Assembly (NCBI RefSeq): GCF_030867145.1 | Contig: NC_134440.1 | Coordinates: 1,240,001 to 1,304,000 of the forward strand | DNA: 64,000 nt | Origin: Opisthocomus hoazin | Taxonomy: Eukaryota; Chordata; Aves; Opisthocomiformes; Opisthocomidae | Direction of reading: 5' to 3' | Shown: piece by piece, positions 55,555 through 64,000 of the stretch | Numbering within the stretch: the stretch's first letter is position 1 | How the letters are laid out: every line of letters starts with the position of its first letter | Position numbers and translations under genes: made by a program | Notes under the pieces: model-generated | The model's input: only the letters and a program-made list of their open reading frames with translations | Database searches by the model: none | Told to the model about the DNA's origin: nothing

Positions 55555-55705
55555 GCTTGATTGCTTACAGAGCCCAGGCTTGCAGTTAGTAGAAAAACAA
55601 AACATGTTTTTCACATTAAAATTTCCCTTGAAAAACAATGGTTTAAATCAAGCGTAAGAAAAGAAAAGAATCCAAAAACAAAAAAGAAATAGAAATGGGA
55701 AATTT
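55555..55705. other. A-rich island
   Basis: About 140 bp that is mostly A/T, with cacattaaaatttcccttg, caatggtttaaatcaagcg and an A-rich tail (aagaaaagaaaagaatcc). The A-rich end could mark an old retroposon or a conserved element. No repeat family recognised. Confidence 0.35.
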
Positions 55706-56034
55706 TTGGTGGAGCCCAACAGCCGTCCCCCGAGCCCCCGAACGTCCCCCGAGCCCCCGCGCCGCGGCTGCTCCCGGAGCCGCGGGCACTTCGCAGCGAC
55801 GCTGCTGCCCCGCTCGCTGCCGGGGTCCCGGATCCAGGCGCTCAGAGCCGCGTGCGGAGCCGGCGGGACCACGCGCTGCCAGCGACCCTCGGCCCTCGCA
55901 GCCGGTCAGCGCGGCAGCGGCGAGGACGGGGCGCAGCCGGTGCCCGCTGCTCGCAGGCTATCGGGAGCTGCCGGGTGGCTGCCGGGCAGGATCCGGCCCC
56001 GCAGCCCGGAGGGACAAGGCTGGGGAGACGGGGT

Positions 56035-56215
56035 GGGGGATGTAAATCTCCTGATCTGTCTGTGAGGGAATTCAAAGGGAGACCGATTCAAATCCGCCGT
56101 GACACGACTGGCTCGGGGCTGGCAGACAATCCCTGCAGTGTTTGTAACAAATCTTGCTGCTTTCCTTTGAGTGGCCTCCAATTTATTAATTAAAATAGGC
56201 AATTATATATAATGT
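56035..56215. other. AT-rich island with ATTAATTAAAAT core
   Basis: Low-GC block holding caatttattaattaaaata and gattcaaatccgccgtg. Overlaps the LINE-like peptide remnant on the minus strand. Candidate conserved element, possibly exapted. Confidence 0.4.
56140..56202 (-). mobile_element. Possible remnant of a non-LTR retrotransposon ORF2 C-terminal segment
   Basis: Minus-strand translation reads INKLEATQRKAARFV. This resembles the KLE-VQRRAARFV segment found downstream of the reverse transcriptase in CR1/L2/Jockey-like LINEs. Only about 20 codons match; there is a stop directly upstream and no similarity downstream. It may be a very old, AT-rich LINE scrap or coincidence. Confidence 0.3.
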
Positions 56216-57853
56216 GGGGTGGAGGGGAGCAGGGAGACCAGCTGCACCAGTTCTTCTCACTTGGCAGGAACCGCGCTGGAAAGCTGCTCGGCTCCAGGAG
56301 GTGCTTGCGCTTTCCAGGGCTCGAGGCAGACCTGGGACGGAGCCCGTGCCCAGAGCTGCCCCCGGCCCCCCAGCCCCCCGGCCCCCCGGCCCGGACAGGC
56401 AGGCAGCGGGCGGGCTTCTGCTGCAGCGACCGCTTTATTTGAGAGCACAGGGCCCAGAGGCCAAGCCCTTTTGGAAAATGACTGCGCGGCGTCGCCGGGG
56501 AGTTGGCAGCAGGGATGGAAGCTGCACCCAAAGTCGCCGGGGTCTGCCGAGAGCGCTGGCTGCCCCGGCCCGGCGAGGCAGGAGCGTGTGGGGCTGCAGG
56601 GGGAAGCCACGTCCTTTTCTAAGCGTTGCCATCCGTCCCTCTGTGCTCACTGATGGGAATCACGGGGAGCCAGAGGCCCCGGGCGTCCGCAGCGCACGAC
56701 GAGCGTGGTGCCGACGGCGGGGCAGCACCCCCGGCAGCACGCCCGGCAATGCCACGGCTGCGAGCGGCAGCGCCGGCGCCTCTGGGTCGATCTGAGCGCT
56801 GCGGGTCCCGTGCCAGCAGACGGAACTCACCCGGAGCCATCGGTGCTCCCGGCAGCACCACGCGGCGTGGGGCCGGCCGCGGCGCTGGGCTCCTCTGCAC
56901 GGCGGGGGCCGGACCCTGCGCGGCCGGCACGGTGCCACGCGGCGAGTCTGGCTCCCGCGAGACCGCGTGCTCGGGGCGCGTGCACGCACACGCACACGCC
57001 CGTGCCGGAGCCTGCCGGCGGCCGCACCACCGCAGCCCGCAGCCATTCCCCGCCAGCGCCTGGCACGGTGGCACTGTCTGGATTAAGTAACGTCTCGGGA
57101 CGTGAGCTCATCACCAACACCCAGAGCCCGGGCGATGCGAGCGGCGGCAGCGGGCGCTGCGGGAGCCGGCCCCGACTCAGCTCCACCGCATCCGCACGGG
57201 CTGCCGGGAATGCGCCCGCGTGGCACCCGCTGCTCCCCTCCTCCCGACACCGGCACGGCCCGGAGCAGCGCCGGGGGTTCCACCTTCCCTGCACAGCCCC
57301 GGCTGCGCCCGGCCAGGCTCCGTGCCGAGCCCCGGCTGGCGGGGGACGCTGCCATCGCCACCGGCTCTGCTCCCGGACACCCGCAGATATTGCGGTGGAG
57401 GCCAATGCACCCCGCGAGCCCGGGTCAGGGATCGCAGAGGGCCACGTGTCCCCCTCCACAGCGTAGCCCGGGTGGGATGGTGACTAAGAGCTGCCGGAGG
57501 AGCCTCCTGTCCCATCCCATCCCCTCGGACGACGACAGGCCCGGGACATTTTCCACTGCCCTTGGCCAAAGTCCTCCCCTCTCTCCCTTCTGCTTTCCCG
57601 GAGCAGGGATGGCTGCTTTGCCCTCCCGGCTGCCTGGGGAGCAGCTCTGCCTAATGACGAATCGATACTAATTCGGGAGGTGCCACCTCTTCGTCAGTCC
57701 TTTCGGAGAGGGTGCAGTTTGCTTCTTTCTACGGCACCGTGGGAAAATCCTCCCGGCCGCTGCCTTCCCGGGGTGACTCGCTGCTGACCGGACCCGGCTC
57801 CCTCGGAGGCAGCGGGCAGGCAGGGGACAGCCCAGCCCAGAAACCCCATTCCC

Positions 57854-57953
57854 GGGGCAGGCAGCCCCTGCCAGGGCACCAGACCCTGCCCAGGGACCCC
57901 CATGGGGCAGGCAGCCCCTGCCAGGGCACCAGACCCTGCCCAGGGACCCCCAT
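57854..57953. repeat. 50-bp direct duplication
   Basis: Two adjacent, nearly identical 50-bp copies beginning ggggcaggcagcccctgcc (57854 and 57904). Recent by identity. Confidence 0.93.
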
Positions 57954-58767
57954 GGCCCCGCCGGGAGGGGGACGGGGCTGCCCGGGGGCAGCGGGAGCCT
58001 CAAGCCCCAGGGAAGGGCTCTCACGTGGGATCCCCTCCCCGCGCTCAGCATCAGGGATGCGGAGGGTCGAGGTCTGGGCCGGGGACTCTGTGCGAGCCCA
58101 GAGGCTGCATGTCGTGGGGCACGGCCGAGCGCTGGAGGAGCTGCAGCCCTGACCAAGGATCTTTCTGCCTGCCCAGGCTCCCCGAGCCCGGGGACAAGGC
58201 GGTCCTGCAACGGAGGGTCCTCGCCCTGAGCCGCCCCTCCCCACGCAAACACATCGCAGTCGGCCGCGGGGCTGGGGGCTGCGGGGCTCTTCTCGACGGC
58301 TGCGTGTTGGCGGTGTCGGCGCGGCCGGCCGCAGGCAGCCCTGCCCGCCCCTGCCTGCACGTGCGTTCGTATCCGTTGCCGTCTGCATCCCGACGAGTGC
58401 TGCCAGGTTGAGCTTCTGCAGCTCCTGCGTCAGGGAATTCCAGAGGGACAAAGTCAGTGCAGCCGGATCCTTCCCTCCCCATCCCACAGGCACCCAGCAC
58501 CCATCTGATCAAGCGGCAACTTGTCCTCCGACCGTGAACAGGGCGAGGAGAAGCGCGTCCACGTCCTCGGCGCGGCAGGGAGCTTCCCGTGGGCTGCGAA
58601 ACGCCCGGTGCGGGGCCCCGGGCTCCGCTCTGCTCCGGGTCCGGGTCAGGATGTCCGGACCCACCTCCTGGGCACAGGCGCTGCGGGACGCGCTCTCCTT
58701 TTCCCCGTCGGTTGTAAAGCATCGCCAGCACGCGTCACCGGCGGCCGGGATCGTCGGGCAGCGACCA

Positions 58768-59393
58768 TGGCCACAGCCTGGTCCCACGGCCGCAGACTGG
58801 TCCCACGGCCGCAGACTGGTCCGACGGCTGCAGCCCGGTCCCACGGCCGCAGCCTGGTCCCACGGCCACTGCCTGGTCCCATGGCCGCAGCCTGGTCCCA
58901 CGGCCGCAGACTGGTCCCACGGCCACTGCCTGGTCCCACGGCCGCAGCCTGGTCCCACGGCCGCAGACTGGTCCCACGGCCACAGACTGGTCCCACGGCC
59001 ACAGACTGGTCCCACGGCCGCAGCCTGGTCCCACGGCCGCAGACTGGTCCCACGGCTGCAGCCTGGTCCCACGGCCACAGACTGGTCCCACGGCCGCAGC
59101 CTGGTCCCACGGCCACTGCCTGGTCCCACGGCCGCAGACTGGTCCCACGGCCGCAGCCTGGTCCCACGGCCACAGACTGGTCCCACGGCCACAGACTGGT
59201 CCGATGGCTGCAGCCTGGTCCCACGGCCGCAGCCTGGTCCCACGGCCACAGACTGGTCCCACGGCCACTGCCTGGTCCCACGGCCGCAGACTGGTCCCAC
59301 GGCCACAGCCTGGTCCCACGGCCGCAGCCTGGTCCCACGGCCACAGACTGGTCCCACGGCCACAGACTGGTCCCACGGCCGCAACCTCCGCGC
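58768..59393. repeat. 19-bp minisatellite, about 33 copies
   Basis: Units of tcccacggccgcagactgg and the cagcctgg, cacagactgg and cactgcctgg variants, with constant 19-bp spacing. All frames stay open on both strands, giving false proteins of more than 500 residues (RPWDQ or SHGRS repeats). Confidence 0.97.
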
Positions 59394-59454
59394 AACGACC
59401 AGACCCTGCCAGCAGCCGCTGACCGGTCACCGGGCTGCGGGGTCTCACCCAAGT

Positions 59455-59572
59455 CCCCTGGCCCCTGCCCGTGTACCCTGCCCGTGTCCCCTGTGCCGTG
59501 TCCCCTGTGCCATGTCCTGTGTCCCCTGCCCCGTGTCCCCTGTCCCCTGCCCCGTGTCCTCTGTGCCCCGGG
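59455..59572. repeat. CCTGTGCCGTGTCC-type tandem repeat
   Basis: Eight or so imperfect units of 10-14 bp (gtgtcccctg, ccccgtgtcc), following the 19-bp array. Confidence 0.85.
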
Positions 59573-60400
59573 CACCGGCCCGCGGGGGAGGGGAGGGGAG
59601 GGATTCGCCCCCCGGACCCCGGGGCCGGGCCCCAGCCCCCGGCGCTGCGCGGCCCGGCCCGAAGGTGCCACCTGCTGGAAGCGGGGCGGGGGGCACCCCG
59701 CCGCCCCAAACCCCCCCTGTCCTGCCGCCCCCAACCCCCCAACGTCCTGCTGCCCCCAACCACCAACCCCCCTGTCCCGCCGCCCCAAACCCCCCCATCC
59801 CCCAGCCTCACTGCCCCACTACCCTGAAAACCCCCAAACCCCCCAGCCCCCCAACCCCGAAGCCCCGCAGCCCCACCGCTCTGCCACCCCGAACCCCCCA
59901 ACCCCGCAGCCCCCCAACCCCGCTCTGCGCTGCCGCGGCGCAGGCCCCCGGTGCCAGGGACGCCGGTGGGGTCCCCGCGGACCCCCGAAAGCTGCGGCCT
60001 CGGGAGCGGGCCAGGGTCTTCATCACGCTCCCGAGCGGGCAGGGCCCTGCACATGCCGGTGGGGACCCGGACCCCCAGCTCGCTCCTGAGCCCCCCCAGG
60101 GAGCAGCCCTGGGGAATAACGACTCCATCCACCGCCCCCCGAATCTTCTCAGCACCCGCCAACGGCCGGGGGGGGATCTGGGGGGCAACACCCCGCGCAA
60201 GAGCTGTTTGCCGAAATTCAGCGTTCACGTTCCTCTGCGGTCGCTGCTTTTTTCTAAGCAAATCTCGGATTTTCGCTGGAAAACCGTCCACCTCGCCTCC
60301 GTTTCTTGCGGGGGCTCAGTCCCTCTCCAGTCTCTTTTTTCCCCCCTCTTTGAAAAAAATCACTCCTGAGCTGAAATTTTAAAGGCCCCCTGCCCGCAAT

Positions 60401-60846
60401 TTTATTAAAAAGTAAGATGGGGGGGGGGCCTTCCTCCTCATCCTCCCCCTCCTCATCCTCCCCCCTCCCCACGCAGCCTTCCCCACTTCCCCACCCCCAC
60501 AGCCCTGCTATAACCACGAGCCCGGGGTGCGGTCGGCCCTGAGGGACTACGGGGGTGCCGGGGGTGAGGGCCGGGAGCCCGGGGCCCCGGAATGGGGCAC
60601 CCCGGGCTCCCGGCCCTCACCCCCCGGCCCCCCATCCGTCTAGCCCCACCCCTTCCCTTAAGCCCCGCCCATCGGCGCCCCAGCACCCCGCCCACTAGCG
60701 CCCCCGTGCCCCACCCCTTCTTCTCTTCCGCCTTCTCTCCTTTTTTGTCCCCGCTCGGCCGCCGTCGTCCTCCGCCGCGCGTTGATGGGCGGGGCCGGGG
60801 GAGGTTTGTGGAAGGGGGGGGAGGGGGTGACGATGGTGGTGGGAAG
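60401..60846. promoter_or_regulatory. RNF126 promoter region
   Basis: Immediately upstream of the RNF126 ATG. GC-rich with ggcggggc boxes (60787-60797), no TATA box, continuing as a CpG island into intron 1 to about 61.3 kb. This fits a housekeeping promoter. An inverted repeat around 60555-60625 pairs gggtgagggccgggagcccg with its complement and could form a stem. Confidence 0.55.
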
Positions 60847-63800
60847 ATGGCGGAGGCTTCGCCGCAGCCGGGACGGTTTTTCTGTCACTGCTGCTCGGCC
60901 GAGATCGCCCCGCGCCTGCCCGTGAGCGGAGGGGGGGGGCGCGGGGTGCGGTGGGGGACGCGGGTTAGGGCGGGGGGGGGAGGTCCGGGGGTGCTGAGCA
61001 GGCCCCGGGCCCTCAGGGCGGGCAGGCCCGGGGGGGGCTGGGAGGGGCGGGCGGCCCCGCGTGTGGGTTGGGGGGGGAGCGGGGAGCCCCCGGCCGAGGG
61101 GAAGCAGCCGGGGGGGCTCGAGCCCTCCTCGGCCGGGGGAGCCCAGCCGCGGGGGGGTTCCCGGCTCTGCTGGGCCCGGTCTCGGCAGCCACCTGCGCCG
61201 CCCCCCGGGCCCCGTTACCGCGCTGCCTCGTCTGGGGGAGCCCCGGGGGGTGGCGAGGGGCTGCTTTCTTTGTCCCTTTCGGTAGGGTTTAAGCGAGGAA
61301 GGCTCCGCGGGCGATCCCGCCGCGGCCGTGCGCAGGCAGGCGAGCGCAGGAGCCATGCTGGCGCAGGATGAGGCCTTGCTTTGCGGGCTCGGCGGGAGCA
61401 GGCGGGCTTCGGTCGCCGAGCGAAACCCCCGCCCGTCGGGAGCCGGGGTGTGCCGGCGTGGGTGGGCGAGGAGCGCTGGCTGCTGGGGGAGCTGGCTGAA
61501 GCGTCCCGGCGGGTCACGGCCGGGGGTCCTGGGCATCGCCTGCCAGGTGCTGCGAGGTCTCAAATCCGATGCGGGGGATCCTGCCAGGCACTGTTTGTCC
61601 TGAAGCTTTTCACCGCGTCTCGTCAGAATAAGGCAGTGTTTTTTGCTAAAGTTTGTTGAATTTCAAGTCACCCAGTAGCTTGGTTGCGAGCATAGGTGTC
61701 TCGCTGCCATGGTTAGGTGGGCTTTGCCGTCAGCTTGGTTTTGTGACACGCTCTTTGTCCTTTCCCCCTCTCCATCGGTCTTACTGGTCGAGCGAGGGTG
61801 GGCCTTGCGGTGAATCTCGCAGCCTGTGTGTAGGTGCAAGTACAAAACTCTCCATAATGCTCCTGCTGAGTACGGAGACCGGCTGGGGAAGGTGGCTCGG
61901 GAGCTGAAGGTTGTGGCCAAGAAATGCTGGCTGCTTCTTTCTGTTTGAACACCCTGTGTTGGGCTCGTGCCAGCAGAGCACGTCTGGCCGTGCACGTGCT
62001 GAGCTGTGGTAGGGAGCGGACACCTGCTCTTGTTGATTCAGGCCTAGTTAATTGCTAGTTAATGAACTCGTTTGGGGGGTCCGAGTTCACTCGGTTTCAC
62101 TCGCTGTTTGCAGACCGAGCTCTGCAGATGCCGTAGCACATGCAGCGGAGTGATTCAGGCAGCCTGAGAAACAACAAACTGTGACATTTGTGCTGTTCCA
62201 GCTGCGGAGGAATTTGCTGATCGCTGTGTTCAGAGCTGTCTGCAGGCACGCGCACAAAAAGCCGCCCTTAGAGCGGAGAGTTGAGAGGAGCAGGCTGCTC
62301 ACTGCTCTCGAGTGGCCGCCGTGCTCGTTACCCCAGCGGCGTCCCAGTGGAAAGTGAAACAGGGAGGGGGGGGTTTCAAAGGCAGAGGCAGTTGATCTGG
62401 TGTTCCGTGACTGACACAGGAGCTCCCGTGTGCCGTAACCAACTCTGGGAAGAACTTGGGTGGTGTAGAAAAGTTCTTGAAATCAAACGTTGTGTAAACT
62501 GCGTAGACGCGGTTATTTCACAATTGCAAATCTGAAGAGTCCCGCGCAGAAGGGGGAGCAGCGACTTCTCCGAGTCTCCTTCTAGGTCCTGGTGTTTGCT
62601 GCTTCCTTATCGTGCCGGGCAGGCAGGGCAGCGTTGCGTGGTCGCTGCCGTTGCCGCCTTCTGCCTGCGCCTGATCAGGTGTTTCCGCGGCGGCTGGAGG
62701 AGCGATCCCAGATGTCTTATCAGAGCAAACCCACGCGGCTGGCATCCTCTCCTCTGTTGGGGCGTCCATTGACTTTGTTTAAGGGCCTGTGCCAAGTCGA
62801 ACGTAGCAGTAGTAAAGGGAAGCAGCGTTATTTTTAGAAGCCCTTAAACTTCTCACGTGCTGAGCGGGGCTGTGCCAGCGCGGGGTGCTGAGTGGTTGCG
62901 TTCGCCGCCGGCGGCTGTTCCACCTCGGCCTGGTTGGGGTTAGGTGCGGGGCCTGTCGCTTCCTCTGCTGACTCGGCGGTGCCGCTTCTTCTCGAGCGCT
63001 GAAAAGTGAAGTAATTTCCTTTCAGGATCTTAAGCGTCCTGGGCCGCTGCTCGCTACGACAGTGTGGTTGTGAAGTGTAAGCTCTCCGCTAACGCTAGGA
63101 ATTGTGAGGAAAGGTGACGGCTGCAGACTCTTGAGGAGCCCTTCTCCTGCGCACACAGGCCGTTTCTTCCGACATATTCCGTCTTCAGCGTTAAATGCTG
63201 TGAGGGTGGCAGCAGCTCTCTGTGCTGAGCGTGGGACTGTCGAACGCTGGCATTGTGCGCTGCAGAATGACCCTCTTGTTTCTCCTTGACCTCTGCGTGG
63301 TGTGAACCCCGGGCCACGTTAGCAACGGCTTTCCATTCAGCGGTGACGCTGTAATGAGCCCGGGCTGCAATGCCCTCCTGGATTCTTTCACTGGGGCAGT
63401 TTGGCCCCTTGAGGGGGTGGGGTAGGCCCCCAAAACACGCAGCTATTTAAAAGCGAATGCGTGAGTGCTGCTCTTCTGGGAAGGCCAGTGGTTTTGCTTT
63501 CACTTCACCCAGAACTACATCAGATGTTATCTAATGCTTTGTCTGTACGGGGGGATTAATTAGTGCTATCCAAATCTTTTCTAAAGCCAAGTTGCAAACA
63601 GGCTCAGGCTTAGCAGTTTGCCTCGCTAGCCTGGTGAAGGCAGATATCAGTGTTTTGGGGTCCTTTTGGCTCTGTAATCATGCCGTGTGTTTGGGATGAT
63701 GGGCTGCAGGACTCTCCTCTTCCACCCCATCACACTGAAGGCACTCTTGGCAGCTTTTATTTACCACTTGCTTTTCTCATTCAGTATTTCTTCTCCCGTA

Positions 63801-63860
63801 GGACTATATTTGCCCACGGTGTGAATCTGGTTTTATTGAAGAACTTCCTGAAGAGCCAAG
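60847..63860 (+). CDS. RNF126: RNF126, RING finger E3 ubiquitin ligase 126 (first two coding exons, partial)
   Basis: Exon 1 is 60847-60921, encoding MAEASPQPGRFFCHCCSAE through RLP, and exon 2 is 63802-63860, encoding DYICPRCESGFIEELPEEP. They join in phase 0, and exon 2 ends with two bases of a split codon. The four cysteines in FCHCC and CPRC form the N-terminal zinc ribbon. In mammals this binds BAG6-held mislocalised hydrophobic proteins and ubiquitin so that the RING domain can mark them for degradation. The RING domain lies beyond the window. ATG context gggaagATGg is good. The 2.9-kb first intron begins in the CpG island and then has ordinary composition; I saw no other gene in it. 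Head-to-head neighbour is FSTL3, 11.8 kb away. Confidence 0.95.
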
Positions 63861-64000
63861 GTAATGTGCTGCCCCAGAGGCTGTTGCTGGAATGAACTCA
63901 GTCTGCACTGCTCTTTCCCCTTTTTCTAGTTAAAAGGCAACGCTGTATACTAAATACACCGGTTTTATTACTTGTGCCCAATGTTTGGCTCATCTTTCCT

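Larger units (their letters stand above)
49401..60400. other. FSTL3-RNF126 intergenic region
   Basis: About 11 kb between two divergent genes with no recognisable coding exon. It contains several minisatellites, a MIR-like SINE, a possible LINE remnant and at least four AT-rich islands (annotated separately). Open frames here are repeats or GC-rich filler. Human has no protein-coding gene in the corresponding interval either. Confidence 0.6.

Noticed and set aside
58509-60369. Long RPWDQ/SHGRS-repeat frames on both strands
   Set aside because: They arise from the 19-bp minisatellite plus C-rich filler. All six frames are open in the same way, which a real gene would not show.
1-64000. Retrovirus-like or other capsid-bearing elements
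   Set aside because: No paired terminal repeats and no gag-, pol- or envelope-like peptide was recognised in any frame.

Overview
This is vertebrate, almost certainly bird, nuclear DNA. The evidence is four CR1 LINE tails, three with the avian 3' end of repeated attctgtg, together with very GC-rich, minisatellite-dense sequence, short introns and intron-containing genes typical of an avian microchromosome. The gene order MISP - PALM - PRSS57 - FSTL3 - RNF126, with every strand consistent, is the human 19p13.3 block read backwards. That block corresponds, by established synteny, to chicken chromosome 28. The species cannot be named from the sequence.

Layout. 1-4.8 kb: quieter, AT-richer DNA ending in a long terminal coding exon (+) of a Crypton-recombinase-derived DUF3504 protein related to ZMYM/QRICH1/KIAA1958. 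A 14-bp minisatellite lies just upstream. 5.4-6.1 kb: a CpG island with no gene assigned. 6.6-10.6 kb: MISP (-), complete in four coding exons. 10.7-15.8 kb: intergenic, with a CR1 copy and two large minisatellites. 15.8-32.6 kb: PALM (-), all nine coding exons including a 5-nt first coding segment, a 22-nt exon and the 132-nt cassette exon. The terminal exon carries one extra base relative to the conserved frame. 33.9-36.2 kb: PRSS57 (+), head to head with PALM, five exons with a TATA-like box and a poly(A) signal. 36.8-38.1 kb: a 1.37-kb (CCCAT)n array. 39.8-49.1 kb: FSTL3 (-), five exons and an AT-rich 3' UTR with AU-rich motifs. 49.1-60.8 kb: an 11.7-kb gene-free interval holding minisatellites, a MIR-like SINE and several AT-rich islands that look like conserved noncoding elements. 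60.8-64 kb: the first two coding exons of RNF126 (+), which runs off the right edge.

The genes do not form a pathway. They are a cytoskeletal organiser (MISP), a lipid-anchored membrane-shape protein (PALM), a granule serine protease (PRSS57), a secreted activin/myostatin antagonist (FSTL3) and a ubiquitin ligase (RNF126), kept together by ancient synteny. Most long open frames in this window are artefacts of high GC and of tandem repeats whose unit is not a multiple of three. I saw no retrovirus-like element, no tRNA or rRNA gene, and no previously undescribed system that I can defend. The observations most worth checking are the PALM frame discrepancy, the odd cysteine count in PRSS57, the DUF3504 gene and its missing exons, the orphan CpG island, and the AT-rich islands around FSTL3.
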